Below are positions 1 through 10,639 of a DNA stretch of 64,000 bases, piece by piece. Below the pieces are notes generated by a model that was not told the DNA's origin, did no database searches, and saw only the letters and a list, made by a program, of their open reading frames with translations. Each line of letters starts with the position of its first letter. Position 1 is the stretch's first letter. A program made the translations under genes and the position numbers. The DNA is from Doryteuthis pealeii (lineage: Eukaryota; Mollusca; Cephalopoda; Myopsida; Loliginidae): contig CM042141.1 of assembly GCA_023376005.1 (NCBI GenBank), forward strand, positions 98,564,007 to 98,628,006, written 5' to 3'.

Positions 1-185
1 GTGGAGATATGAAATCGATATTTTGTCGATCCGCCTTTGGCCTTAATAACAGCTTTTATAAATGATGACGTTGAGTTAATTAGACACTTGCATTCAATAG
101 GCCTAACATCATTCCATACACTTAAAAAAGAAAGATTCTTTCAGTTCTTTTTAATTGCTTGTCGGGCACAAAATTAATTAACTAA
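1..185 (-). pseudogene. Tc1-like transposase, C-terminal remnant
   Basis: Read on the minus strand, this edge-truncated stretch gives AIKKNWKNLSFL, then VWNDVRPIE, then KAVIKAKGGSTKY. The last block resembles the usual C-terminus of Tc1-family transposases, in which a run like SMPRRxxAVIKAKG...TKY closes the protein. The catalytic domain is not in the window. Reading requires small frame changes, so this is a dead copy. The match rests on remembered family motifs. Confidence 0.6.
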
Positions 186-205
186 CGACAAATGCCTGAG
201 GAAAA

Positions 206-330
206 GATCAAGGGGTTGAGCGGTCTGTAAACTGGATACTAAGTGGTCCCATGACATCCAACACCCAACCTCGACCCTCCCATAGGCTAAATGGGCGGTC
301 GGAGAGGCCTCACCCAATCAATCGGCAACA
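206..330 (+). mobile_element. Family A fragment (internal part)
   Basis: Matches the internal part of the ~600 bp family A element seen intact at 28541-29135: a 'gagcggtctgt' block, a 'catgacatccaacac' block and 'gggcggtcggagaggcct'. It is followed by a sequence (AACACTTATAACGTTGTCAT) that recurs near 9138. The copy is a short internal piece interrupted by other DNA. Confidence 0.6.
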
Positions 331-371
331 CTTATAACGTTGTCATTAGTAATATGGCAAATCCTTCTTCA

Positions 372-975
372 CACCGCCCTGTCGGCTGGTGCTGTAAAAT
401 ACGCCAACTGCACCTCTACAGAGAAGTAAGCCCCCCTTCATGATGCCACCTGTTGGTGTAGGTGGCCTGATGACAGGATTGTGGTGGCTGAGCGGTCTAT
501 AACTCGGATACTAAGAAGTTCCGTGACATGGAACTCCACTTTGCCTCTTATTTGGGTAAGAGAAATCGGATCTGATAAATCGGCTAGTTATGTCAAACTC
601 TAACACCCATAAGAAGATCAATTTGAAGAATACGGTTGGGAAAAAACACCCAACCCTTTTTATCATATAAGTGTTAAATGGCGGTGGGTACAGGTCAATC
701 ATCAGTTTATTAAAACACATAAAGTCATTTCTTCTAATTCATGGATACATAAATTGAAGTTAATAAAAATGATCTATATCAATTTGTTGATACATGAAAT
801 TAATGAAAAATCTAACATAAAAACTATTTCTACCAATTTAGGGTCTTGGGTTTGTTGCTAGTCTGCATCTAATGGGGAGGTTACAATTTTGAAACTCTAG
901 ATAGTATTAAATACCTCAGACCCGGTGTTAGGATCCTATCTATGGGCAAAATAGATATGTTTGTAGTTTATTAAA
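372..975 (+). mobile_element. Family A copy, degenerate and interrupted
   Basis: Begins with the family's 5' signature CACCGCCCTGTCGG, then the 'cacctctacagag' and 'gccacctgttgg' blocks, and resumes at about 845-975 with the 'tctgcatcta...gaggttacaa...ggatcctatctatgggc' part. About 690-840 is unrelated AT-rich sequence inside the element. No protein is encoded. The copy is far more diverged than those at 26.7 and 28.5 kb, so it is older. Confidence 0.6.
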
Positions 976-1048
976 ATTATATCAGCCATTTATTGATACA
1001 CGTGAAAATGATAAATTTAACATAAAAATTATTTCTACCAATATATGG
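780..1048 (+). repeat. Pair of ~62 bp imperfect direct repeats
   Basis: Two stretches, near 779-838 and 985-1045, share 'tatca..tt.ttgatacA.g', 'aatttaacataaaaa' and 'tatttctaccaat'. The rest of 976-1368 is AT-rich DNA with no gene or known element that I recognise. Confidence 0.5.
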
Positions 1049-1368
1049 ATACACTGTTACTTAATGAATTGTAGTTTATCCATTGTGTAAGGAAGTGTAG
1101 AAATATTTGAATTTAAAAGTTAGCTGGTAATCGTTAAAGAAGTGTCATGGAAAATAACCAGTGGTTTTACTGACAACTTTTGACACTTTATTGACCAGGA
1201 CTAGATGCTCTGAGTCGTTTAAATTATCAGGTGACAGAAATCGGTGGAAAAAAATGTCTAGCTTTAGACAGAGCGAACAAGGCAATCGAGGGAGTTAGAG
1301 AGACGTTTCCCCTGAGAGTTTCCTCAGATGTAATTTAATTATTTATTTTAAAAGTGTGATTGATTTCT

Positions 1369-2673
1369 CAAAAACTGAAAATCTTCCATGTGCAAAAATA
1401 TGTGAACTACCTGTGTATTGGTGCTGTAAAGTCGGTAATACATTCACGTTTAGATGCTTAATTAGTCAATTTAAGCTGACCAATCAAATGAGACATTATT
1501 AGTATTAGTAAATTGGTTGGGCAACACATAATATAAGAGAGGAGAAACCAACTAAGCTACTGTAATGATATAAGACTATCTAAAAGAATATTGCAGCTCC
1601 ATCCATCCACTGTAAGACAAATAATTTCCAAATAAAGGGTATTCAATACGAACACAACTCTTGAAGTGGACAAACATCAAAACTATCATAAAAAAACACA
1701 AGACAAATTATATAGAGGAGGCAAAAGCCAACCCACACCTCATCTCGAAAGGGTTTCAGGCCCCTTACAGCATTTGGAGTAAATGTGCATATCTTCAATC
1801 AGATGAAAATTGAATGAACATGCAATTCATTGGAGGGCTGCTAGAAGGAAACCTCTGCTCTTAATGAAGAACAAATCTGCCCGTTTAAACTTTGCCAGAT
1901 AATCCCCGGAAAACCAAAGATCTTCTGGAAATCCATTCTGGACAAATGAATCAAAGATAGAATTGTTTAGTCACAATCAAAACTACTCTTGAGAAAATTG
2001 AACACTGCCAACCAAGCAAAGAATCTCATTCCAACAGTGAAGCATGGCGGGTGAAATATTAAGATCTATGGTGCTTTTCTGCCTTTGGAGATGAACGATA
2101 CCAGGGAAATATGAATTCTCAGTCCTATCAACAAATTTTAAAACAGAATATCCTTGCCATCAGTCAGTGAGTTTGGAGCTTGGCCGATAAGTTCTGAAAC
2201 AAGGCAATGGCCTTAAGTATACCAACAAAACTACCAAGGTGTAACTTTAAATGAATTATTCGGACTCTGGATTTACCAAAGTCCGGATCTCAATCCAATA
2301 AAAATATTATGATTAATTAATAATGATTTATTATGATTTCTTTATTAAAAGCAACACCATTACAAAAAAAAACAAATTGCATATATGAAAATGTTAAAGT
2401 TTCTTTTTCTTCTTTTCTTTCCATCAAATCTTTTCAGTTAATCCAAAATCATTGTCGTTTTCGTTGTCATTTTCGTTGTCGTTTTAATCATCAGAAAAAT
2501 CAAAATTTGCCAACATGCAACTGCATGTCCAACAATTTCAAAACCAAGGAACGCAGAGAGTTCATACTATATATCCCCAAATTTCTCTCAACTGGCTGTT
2601 TTGAAGAAGGTTCTACAAGGTAATAACTAAAAGAGTTTACATACTTTTGCACATGTCATATTTTCAGTTTTGG
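1369..2673 (+). mobile_element. Tc1-like DNA transposon with inverted ends
   Basis: The left end near 1369 (ACTGAAAAT...CATGTGCAAAAATATGT) matches, in reverse complement, the right end near 2640-2673 (ACATACTTTTGCACATGT...TTTTCAGTTTTGG). This gives imperfect terminal inverted repeats about 1.3 kb apart, the usual size of a Tc1-family element. The interior holds a decayed transposase (1640-2320). Between 2330 and 2600 the sequence is not clearly transposase and may be rearranged. Confidence 0.65.
1640..2320 (+). pseudogene. Tc1-like transposase, inactivated DDE gene
   Basis: Frame-hopping translation gives ARRKPLLLMKNKSARL, WTNESKIELF, NTANQAKNLIPTVKHGG and IYQSPDLNPI, all recognisable Tc1 transposase blocks in the expected order. 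The protein is a cut-and-paste transposase with a DDE catalytic triad. Here the first Asp position is Asn (TNESK), the block normally reading DNDPKH reads GNGLKY near 2203, and the residue after NPI is Lys (AAA) instead of Glu. Stops and frameshifts also break the frame. This copy cannot encode an active enzyme. Identification is by motif recall; the N-terminal helix-turn-helix part is only weakly readable. Confidence 0.75.
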
Positions 2674-2857
2674 TTAAATAAGTCCCTTTTTTAAATTGAT
2701 AATTAAAATGCAACATTTTTTTTTTTTGTATGTGTTTATTATTTTGAAAGTCTACTTTACAAATTGGAGTTTCGATGCATATTTAATCGACGCTTATTTG
2801 AAATGTTTTCCTAATAACAATAACCATGTCTGCAGGCTTCACAAACTTTCAAGCCAC

Positions 2858-2859
<2 letters not shown>

Positions 2860-2950
<91 letters not shown>
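2860..2950. repeat. (AT)n microsatellite, ~90 bp
   Basis: Uninterrupted AT dinucleotides. Apparent IYIYIY reading frames across it are artefacts. The following 2951-3250 is AT-rich and contains nothing I can name. Confidence 0.98.
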
Positions 2951-2952
<2 letters not shown>

Positions 2953-3249
2953 GGGAGTGTACGTTATTGTTGATGATGAGAGGTAGTGATATCTTTGGAC
3001 AAATTCATTTTTTGTGGAATTAAATCGATAAATATTGTTTTGTTCGAAAATTTTGTTCCTTTTTTGTAAATCTTTTTCCAATTTATTTGTCATTCAAATA
3101 TGTCTCAATTGAAAACAAATACAGACTTTCTTTGAATTCAATTTGTATAATTATCTATAACAAAGGCGTGAAAAAATATTGCAACAAAGGTCCAATTACT
3201 TGCACTTTTATGTCTCAAATGCTAAGAAAACAATGACAATTTCAAGGTG

Positions 3250-3352
3250 CAGCTGACATGGTGTTATGGTTATGAGCTAGACTGGCAGACTTATCGAGTT
3301 CGATTCTCACTGAGTACCTGCACTTCTGTTCTTCTGCCAAACTAAGCTTAAT
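3250..3352 (+). mobile_element. tRNA-derived SINE head
   Basis: Contains a box-A-like TGGTGTTATGGTTATGAG and, about 35 bp on, a box-B-like CGAGTTCGATTCTCAC, the internal RNA polymerase III promoter of a tRNA-derived SINE. The body ends in AAT-rich sequence. The cloverleaf is not complete, so this is not a working tRNA gene. 3353-3750 is AT-rich DNA with nothing recognised. Confidence 0.6.
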
Positions 3353-3749
3353 AAATGAACAACAATAAATGAACAATACATATTGTTGATTTATTTCGGT
3401 TTTATTTCAAAATTCAATATTTAACTATCTCTGTCTTATATTATTCTTGAATTTGTTTCTCACTGAGTGGCTGTCTCTCTGCCAAACTAATGAAAACAGC
3501 TATTTTCGAGGTTTGGTAAATTTTAATTATTGGAAAATGTTTTTAATAACTTAGATTAATTTGTTGTAAAAGTTTAAACTCAATGAATACTTCATGAAAT
3601 AATAATAAATAATAATAAATACGAATGTCAGTGTGTCACATTTTTTAACTTTACTCCTAGAAGCCACAGCCCAACACATCATACGATTTTGGAATCTAAA
3701 TTTCATAATCATTGGTCTAAATGCATCGGAACAGTTTGTCTTCGTTTCT

Positions 3750-4640
3750 TTTTAACAGTTCATATACGTCGCATAAGATTTTGTCAAAATTTCACAGCCG
3801 TTTTTGTAAATTCACAGTGACAGTGTTTCAAAGTTACATGATAAGAGTTTTCTAAGTTGCATAGTAACAGTCTATTTAAATGCATCTAAACAGTTTTTCT
3901 AAGTTCCATAATAATATTTCTTTCTAAATGCATAGTAACAGTTTTTCTAAGTTGCGTGTTAACTGTTTTTCTAAGTTTCACATTAACAGTGTATCTATGT
4001 TTCATAGTAACAGTTTTCCCGAGTGCATAATAACAGTTCGTCTAAAACCCGTTATTTCAAGATTGCATGTTACCAGTTTATCTATTTTACCTATTAACAG
4101 TTTGTATAAGTTGTATAGTTAACATTTTGTCAAAATGTATAGTATCATGTTGTATAACAACAATGTTTACATGCAACATAGAAACAGTTGCATGTTAACA
4201 TTTTCTTGGTTGCGTGTTAACATTTTTAAGTTGCATGTTAACAGTTAGTTAGTTGCATAGGAAGAGTTTGGTTAAATGCATGTTAACAATTTGCCTAATT
4301 GAATAATAGCCTAAAGTCTAAAGTCTCGTTGTAAGTCTGTCTAAATAATGTTTTCAAGTTGCATGCTAACCATCCATCTACGATGCATAATAAAATTTAA
4401 ACTATAAATGTTTGTCTAAGTTGCATGATAAAAGTTGCATGTAAAATGCATGTTAACAGTTTTTTAAAGATTTATCTACGTTGTATGGTAAAAGTTTGCC
4501 TAAATTTCATACTAACATAAATTTCATGCTAATATAAATTTCATGCATCATAAGAATTTATCTAAGTTGCATGCTAACAGTGTATATAACCTGCATAATA
4601 AGAGTCTATCTTACTTACATAGTAAATGTGGAGGCGCATT
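3750..4640. repeat. Degenerate 24-30 bp minisatellite
   Basis: About 30 imperfect units built from 'aagttgcat', 'agtaacagtt' or 'gttaacagtt' and 'tttctaag'. Spacing varies from about 24 to 30 bp and units are strongly diverged, so this is an old array. The short open frame at 3928-4122 is a by-product of the repeat. Confidence 0.8.
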
Positions 4641-4852
4641 GTGTTATGGTTATGGAAAATGGATTTGGTGGCACTAGTTCAAATCACTAATTGTAGCTAT
4701 TCTCCCTCCAGCTATGGCTAAATAGTAGGGTTGACTGGCCTCTTTAACCTTGGTTAGGCAACCAGTCTATGAGAAAGAAAACTGAATCAGACATGTTGAA
4801 CTCTGTTTACCGTGTTGCATCCTGTTCGTGTGGAGTGGTTGGTAAATACATA
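4626..4852 (+). mobile_element. tRNA-derived SINE, near full length
   Basis: Head: GTGTTATGGTTATGGAAAAT (box A) and CTAGTTCAAATCAC (box B). Body: 'ctccctccagctatgg', 'taaatagtagggttgac', 'ctctttaaccttggtta', 'ccgtgttgcatcctg' and 'gtggttggtaaata'. The same order recurs at 8655-8925, 9240-9500, 32585-32870 and 39565-39855, which defines a dispersed family of about 230-300 bp. Confidence 0.7.
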
Positions 4853-4867
4853 TATAGTAAAATGTGT

Positions 4868-5172
4868 TGGTTGGTTGGTTGGTTTTTACGGTATTTCAAC
4901 CCTTGTTGGGTTATTTTATGCCGAAGATGTTTTCTTTTATTTATTCTTGATGTGTATTAAATTCTTTTTAAAACTCAATTTTTAAACACTTTCTAAATTC
5001 ATTTTTTTTTATTTAACCCGCAGATGGAACCCTAACAGGTACTACCACTCCAGGTCAGATACGATTTAGAAGTAATGGCGATAAAGGGGTACTCCACACT
5101 CCCCTTAGCTCCAGAATTGGAACTTTACGATTAGATGCAGTTTAACGTCATACACAGGACACGTAAATGTTT
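4868..5172 (-). mobile_element. Family A copy, 5'-truncated
   Basis: Starts with GGTTGGTTGGTT (the reverse of the AACC tail), followed by the 3' hairpin GGTATTTC AACCC...GGGTT...ATGCC and then 'taacaggtactaccactccagg'. It runs to about 5172 and lacks the 5' half. It lies just downstream of the LINE at 5430-7290. 5173-5430 shows no feature of its own. Confidence 0.75.
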
Positions 5173-5429
5173 GTTTCAGTTTCATAAGAACATTTAGAGG
5201 ATATTCACCTGTATATTTTATTTAGCAGTAAATAAACTAATAACAGATAAATATGAACAAATTGGATTCATAGCTGAAAATTCTGGCTTCATAAAATATT
5301 CATTGAACAAACTAGATTAAATTACTCGAATTAAAGTTGTATTTTTTCCGAGAAATGCACAGAAAAATATGCGTATTAACTTAACGTTGAGGAAAGAATC
5401 AGCTACTAAATATCAATAGCACAATTTCC

Positions 5430-6510
5430 CCAATTATTGAGGTAATGTTATTAAGAAATTTGTCATAATTACAATTAGCATTTGAATTAATGTTGTCCAA
5501 ATATGACAAATCAATCTGATGAAATTTTTCAATTAGTTTTTCTTCTGTAAAATATTTATACTTGTTACATTTAGTATGGTCAATGCTTGCATTTTTAGAT
5601 ATGAGAAATTGGGGGAAAGTGATCGGAAATATGTGTTAAGATGTTACCACATGTTATTTTGGCACCAGTTATGTTAATATAAATATTATCAATAATGGAT
5701 TAAGAGTAATCAGATACTCTAGTAGGTTGATGGATGCAAAGTAAAAAGATATGTTTAAAAAAAAACTGTTGATGAATTCACTTGAGAGGGGATGAGAATC
5801 ATAGTTAAGGAGGTTAATATTAAAATCACCCATGATGAAGACATTTTTATTAGATAGCATAGGGAGGACAGACTGAAAGTAGGTTGTAAGGCTTACTGTA
5901 TCTGAGCCTGGATGTCTATAAACACAACAAAACAAAAAGTTTTTGTCACGCTTGTTTTCAACTTCGACCCATATTGTTTCGAAGTCAGTAAATCTACAAT
6001 TGAGATCATCGCACATATTAGAAGACGGAGAACTTTTTATATATAATCCCACTCCATCATTTTGAGAAAAGGATATAGTAGTGAAGATCACGTAGCCAGG
6101 AATATCAATATTGGTCATAATCGGCTTTTCTACAGAATTCCACATTTCAGATACACCAATAACATCAAAAGATTTATTTGGAAGAGTAGCTAGATAAATC
6201 AGTTCATCATGATGCAGAGAGAGAGGCTTCTTATGTTAGTGTGGAGAATAGAGAGATCATTAGTATTTATATTATAAGTGGTTAGTTTGGAGACCGTAAT
6301 GTAACGCGAATCAATAGTTTGAGGTATCTGTTCATCAATGTCGTATTCACCTAGATTTGGCAATTTTAAAAGGCTTGATGACATCTCAAAAATAGGATGT
6401 TTGTCTGAATTTGTATTAAATGAAAAACAGATTTGAAAGGTCATCATTGGTAGATTAAAGAAAGGCAGTACATTATTACAATATTTACTACCAAAATTAT
6501 TCATGAGAGA
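5430..6510 (-). mobile_element. LINE ORF2 fragment, APE-type endonuclease
   Basis: Minus-strand translation shows, in order, ILHTNIRSL (metal-binding Asn block), FDVIGVSEMW (catalytic Glu block), DGVGLYIKSS, FCCVYRHPGS, VFIMGDFNINLLNYDSHP (Asp/Asn block), IDNIYIN and ISDHFPQFLIS (final Asp-His pair). This is the apurinic-endonuclease-like domain that nicks target DNA for non-LTR retrotransposition, in CR1/Jockey-like arrangement. After it comes TEEKLIEKFHQIDLSYLDN, the usual linker to the reverse transcriptase, which is missing. The frame breaks near 6215 (an extra CT in a CT run) and near 5760 (poly-T run), and a stop lies near 5702. Truncated and dead. Confidence 0.85.
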
Positions 6511-6689
6511 AAAAAAATGAATTAAATATAAACAAGAATAATCACCAAAAGCTACAGTTTGGACAGAAAATAAATATAAACAAAAAAAGTTTTGTTGGGA
6601 CAGGGAATAAATGTTTTTAAAAAATAGCTACAAAAAGTTTCAGTTGGGACAGAGAGTTTTAAGTTAGGTTAATAGTTTTTAATTTAATA

Positions 6690-7290
6690 AGTTTCAAAAC
6701 TTTCCAGGTCTTCAAAATGTTTGATTAGTTTTATTCCGTCATTAGTCTTAATAAAGACTTTGTAATTGTTAGTCCACGTGTTCAATATTGCTTCTTCCTT
6801 TCTTAGTTGTCGTGACTTTTTTGGCTATTTCCGCCTTCTTTTTTGTTAGGTGATCATTAATGTAAACTTTCGTACCTTTTAGTTTTGATCTTTCATTAGC
6901 ATGTATTTATTTTTCCTATTTGTGAAACGAAGGATTAATATTGGTTTTTTCTCACCATTCCTATTTAGGGAGTGACATACTTCAATGTGACTTTTATCCA
7001 GTGTGATTCCTTTGGTTTGGAGAAAATCAACAATTTGATTTTCACTGGTGTTATTTCTGTTTTCCTCATCCTCCATATCAGCTCGGGTGTGAGATTGGCT
7101 GCTTTATTATGAAGTCCAGTGATTATTACATCATTGATCCGGGTATATTGTTCAAGGGCATCAACCTTACTTTCTAAGAATGTGATTTTCATATATCTTT
7201 TCCTTATTTAGGATTCAAAGAATTTTTACTTCCTCAACCAGATCTAGTATATTTTTTGTTGGAGTCTCAAAATTGAGATTTCCTCTTTAA
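6690..7290 (-). mobile_element. LINE ORF1-like fragment (coiled coil plus RRM-like)
   Basis: The minus strand reads FLESKVDALEQYTRINDVII, then ENQIVDFLQTKGITLDKSHI, KPILILRFTNRKNKYMLM, LKGTKVYINDHLTKKKAEIA and NTWTNNYKVFIKTNDGI. This is the layout of LINE ORF1 proteins: a short coiled coil, an RNA-binding fold, then the 'NDHLTKK...KAR' and 'TWT...KVFIK' blocks. It lies directly upstream of the endonuclease on the same strand, as expected for one bicistronic element. A frameshift near 7080 splits it. The product would be an RNA chaperone packaging LINE RNA; this copy is inactive. Confidence 0.8.
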
Positions 7291-7317
7291 GAAAATCAAG
7301 CGACCTCCTAATACACT

Positions 7318-7318
7318 C

Positions 7319-7395
<77 letters not shown>
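7318..7395. repeat. (CT)n microsatellite
   Basis: About 38 CT units, just upstream of the 5' end of the minus-strand LINE. Confidence 0.97.
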
Positions 7396-7400
<5 letters not shown>

Positions 7401-7800
7401 ACCTTCTTTTCCTCTTTTCCTTATATTCAATTAAAACAGATTAAGAGTTATTGCTTCCGCGCCCTTGCCTCCTCTCTCTATTTTCCCCCTATGCCCTTTC
7501 TTCTTTCTTTCTTTCTTTCTTATCCTATTTTTCTGTGTACCATGTCCTTTTTCTCCCCTTTCTTTATAATGAAAACGATACGGTTTATTATTTAGCTGAG
7601 GTGACGACACTCATCAGAAATAAAAATTCGGCGGAAAGTAATACCAGATAATCAGGATTTAATTTTTTTTTTTCATTGCATCTTGTACGATTTGGATGGT
7701 CTCATTTTTAACCACGGGTCGTACTTTAAGGAACGCGAGTATTAATATATAGATATATGTACAGAAAAGCACATAGAGCAAATTGCATAAAATCAACGTG
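7396..7800. repeat. Unclassified repeat shared with 13.26-13.50 kb
   Basis: Pyrimidine-rich CTTT runs are followed by 'ttattatttagctgaggtga', then 'gcgagtattaatatatag'. The same order occurs at 13280-13500 ('ccattatttatctgaggtga', 'tgcgtattaatatatag'). No coding potential is apparent. Confidence 0.45.
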
Positions 7801-7904
7801 AGTCCGTGCGCATGCGTATGCGCGTGCGTGTGGTGATGTCAGATGATAGCAGAGGCAGAACTATAATCATTTACCAAGTTTAACTTCGTTTAGTACAGGG
7901 ACAG

Positions 7905-7985
7905 AAATATGTGACGCCCAGTGAAAACGAACTCATTAATAACGGTTTGTTAGTTAGGCTCGTTAACCAATACACAACTCAGGGG
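7905..7985 (-). mobile_element. tRNA-SINE fragment
   Basis: 'gtgacgcccagtgaaaacgaactcattaataa...gctcgttaacca' matches in reverse the SINE heads at 28190-28320 and 58015-58110. 7986-8375 has no feature I recognise apart from a short T run. Confidence 0.45.
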
Positions 7986-8375
7986 CTCCCAGAAACAAAT
8001 ACGTTGATTACAATAGATTGCTTCTTCTTCTTTTTTTTTTTCATAAGCGTCACGAATCTGTACGTTGTTCACGTAATGATCGGTAGTTTTGAAATCAAAT
8101 ATTAATTTCAGTAAAACAAGTTAGAATAGCCGAATGGAAAATTTACAAAACTGTGGAAACTCGGAAGAAAAGTAACTGACTAATTTAAAAGATGAAGATG
8201 AACTTATGATTATTATAACTGTCAGTGTATGAGTAGGGAAGTTTGGGGTAATCTGATTTGAGCGGTAATGTGTGGGAGCAAAACAACATCAGTAGTTTAG
8301 CGCTAGCGAACAGGGGATATACTCCCTCGCTGATACTGAGAATAAGGTACTTTGTCTATTTTACTTTTACAGTTC

Positions 8376-8545
8376 TACTACAAGGATGTATTTGGCATTA
8401 AATAACCCATGATGGTTAATATTCCATTAAACAAACAAACCAACCAAATAGTACCACTACTGTTCTTCCTAGAGGATGTATTTGGCATTAAATAACCCAT
8501 GAAGGTTGATATTCCATTAAACAAAGAAACCAAACCAAACCAACT
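8376..8545 (+). mobile_element. Two SINE 3' ends in tandem
   Basis: Two copies of 'gaggatgtatttggcattaa...acccatga.ggtt.atattccattaaaca', each closing with AAACC-type repeats. The second is preceded by 'aatagtaccactactgttctt', which also precedes the same tail in the SINE at 10985-11230. The tail is the 3' hairpin region shared with family A. Confidence 0.65.
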
Positions 8546-8607
8546 TATAACAAAATTTTAACTCTCAAAAGCTCCAAAAATTAACTGTTTACTAAATTGG
8601 CAGAAAT

Positions 8608-8613
<6 letters not shown>

Positions 8614-8640
<27 letters not shown>

Positions 8641-8641
8641 T
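8614..8641. repeat. (GT)n microsatellite
   Basis: Fourteen GT units next to a SINE 3' end. SINE-tail expansion is possible. Confidence 0.9.
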
Positions 8642-8654
8642 AGGGGGAGGAGAA

Positions 8655-8925
8655 ATAGGTTCTCAATGCAGTTTTGACTAACGAAAAGAGAGCCCTTTTG
8701 GTTTAATTCACAGTTTTCCTTCTCCTAAACCGGATACCATACTAAGGTTAAAGAGACCAGTCTTCCCTACCGTTTACCCATATCTGGAGGGAAAAAAGAT
8801 TCGTACCTTTCCCCAAGGGTATTAGCTCTATGCGAAATGCAGACAGCCACGTTCAGGATTTGAACTCGATTCGCCGTGTCCATTTCTGAGGACAGTAACC
8901 ATTACACCACGTACCTCCAACAAGG
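8655..8925 (-). mobile_element. tRNA-derived SINE
   Basis: On the minus strand the head reads TGGTGTAATGGTTACTG (box A) then CGAGTTCAAATCCTGAACG (box B). The body with 'cctccagatatgggtaaacg', 'gaagactggtctctttaacc' and 'ggagaaggaaaactgtgaa' follows. Same family as 4626-4852. A GT array (8951-8987) adjoins its 5' side. Confidence 0.75.
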
Positions 8926-8948
8926 AGTGGGTGCGTGTGTATGCGTAC

Positions 8949-8950
<2 letters not shown>

Positions 8951-8987
<37 letters not shown>
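8951..8987. repeat. (GT)n microsatellite
   Basis: About 18 GT units after a degenerate GCGTGT lead-in. Confidence 0.95.
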
Positions 8988-8989
<2 letters not shown>

Positions 8990-9239
8990 TTCTGAATATT
9001 TAGAAAACATTTTATGTTTCCAATCAATTAGGAAAAAGAGGACTCTATGAAATTGAATGTCGTGTCAGCTGTGATGCTAGTTTTGTATCTGCCCAAACTA
9101 AAGCTAGCATAATATTGTCACCTACAGATGAGACCAACACTTATAACGTTGTCATGGTAGTGTGGCAAATCCTTCTTCACACCATCACACTGTGAGAATG
9201 TTGCGGGGGGGGGTCCCCGTGGCGTAGTGAGTCTATATT

Positions 9240-9500
9240 TACCCAACATCTCCGCACGAGCTGGATGCGACACAAGGTCAATTTTTTACGCGGAGTTTTA
9301 CAGGTTTGACTTGAGAGTTTTCCTTCTCTTAGACAGGTCACTTAGCCAAGGTTAAAGAGCCCAGACTGCCCTACTATTTACCCATAGCTAGAGGGAAATT
9401 GGATGCACTATGTGAAATGCAAACAGCCTCGTCCAGGATTTGAATTCGGGTCGATTATTCCATTTCCTACTACTCTAACCATTCTACCACACGCCTCCAT
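9240..9500 (-). mobile_element. tRNA-derived SINE
   Basis: The minus-strand head 'gtggtagaatggttagagta' (box A) is followed by 'ttcaaatcctggacgaggct' (box B), and the full body runs down to 'aacatctccgcacgagctgg'. Head-to-head with a second, plus-strand SINE head at 9500-9570 (TGGTGTAGTGAG ... GAGTTCGAACTC), which is cut off by the family A copy that starts at 9574. About 9213-9240 holds another SINE head start (CGTGGCGTAGTGAG). Confidence 0.7.
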
Positions 9501-9573
9501 GGTGTAGTGAGTAAAGTCATTGAGTGGGACATTGTAGTAAGTGAGTTCGAACTCAAGTCACGCTATGATTGGT

Positions 9574-10170
9574 TTGTTTGGTTTGTTTTATTTTACGGCA
9601 TATCAACCTCGGTGGGTTATTTAATGCAGACGAAGTTTTGAAATAAATTCATTCTTAATGCATAATACAATTTTGTTTATCAACTCATGTTTTTCTATTT
9701 AACCCATAGATGAGACCCTAACAGGTACTCCGGGTCAGAGTGGACTAGGGAGCAATGGTGATGGAAGGGGTGCTCCACATTCCCCAAACCTCCAAAACTG
9801 GAACCTCAACATCAGATAGAGTTTAACGTCATTCCCAGGACATGTAGACCCTCGGTCACCGCCTTCTAGCACCCATATGATAAAAGGGGTTAGGGCTTGC
9901 CATAAGGGCAATAGGGTTGGGAAAATCATATAGATGCTAGGGCTTGACATGACCAACCAATTGATCGGAGGGGGCCTCTCCGACCGACCGTCTAGCCTAA
10001 GTAAGGTTCTAAGTGGAGTGTTGCATGTCATGAATTGCTCATCCACCAAGACCCCGTCCTTAAACATCACGGGTCGCCACCCACGGCCAACAGGTGTCCC
10101 CATTGGTGGAGTCTTACCCCTCTGCAGAGGAGCAGTCGGTGCATTCTAACGCCCCACCGACAGGGAGCTC
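9574..10170 (-). mobile_element. Family A element, full length
   Basis: Minus-strand copy running from the tail (GTTTGGTTTG then the hairpin GGCATATC AACC...GGTT...ATGC) to the 5' signature (complement of CCACCGACAGGG). About 600 bp. It includes all the blocks: 'acccatagatgagacccta', 'ccgggtcagagtgga', 'ccccaaacctccaaaactgg', 'ttccc aggacatgtagac', 'gataaaaggggttagg', 'gatcggagggggcctctcc' and 'acggccaacaggtgtcccc'. It has no open reading frame with sensible codon use and no terminal inverted repeats, and it ends in AAACC repeats. Best read as a non-autonomous retroelement. Its founder is unknown to me. Confidence 0.8.
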
Positions 10171-10219
10171 ACGCTACTATGTTTGCTCTCGGACTAGTAC
10201 ATTTGAAAAAGGCATGAAC

Positions 10220-10322
10220 TCCGTAATTCCCTGTAATACCACTACTTTTCTACGAGGATTACTTCGGTATTAAATAACTCACGTAGGTTGATATGCCATT
10301 AAGCAAAGATACTAAACGAAAA
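10220..10322 (+). mobile_element. SINE 3' end with shared hairpin tail
   Basis: 'taccactacttttctacgag' is followed by GGTATTAAATAACTC...GGTTGATATGCC and an A-rich tail, as in 10985-11230. The 5' head is missing. Confidence 0.6.
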
Positions 10323-10639
10323 ATCTGTTGTTTTGTGTTTACGGCTTTCATGGAGTTTTAATTCGGTCGATCTATGCCTATCTGTACCATACTTTTCGGA
10401 TACGCCCACCCTCATACGACTCTACGTCAGGGCGCCCATATAAAATAACACCGTATCTGCTAAAGCGATAAAAAAAATAAGAGAAAATCTGCTAAAGAAG
10501 ATTATAAATATCACAAAAACATTTCAAAAATGGATTTTTCAAACAACAGAATAAAATATACACGACGTTTAGTTTTCTTTTGTCTGTTTATCGTTTTTTG
10601 TTATCATTTCTTTATTAATTTTTATCGAATTTCTTATTC

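Noticed and set aside
7831..7885. Possible first exon starting MSDDSRGRTIII after a GCGCATGCG-like promoter
   Set aside because: The GC-rich lead looks like a degenerate GT/GC repeat, the neighbouring sequence is shared with 13.4 kb, and the putative donor (GTTTAA) is poor.
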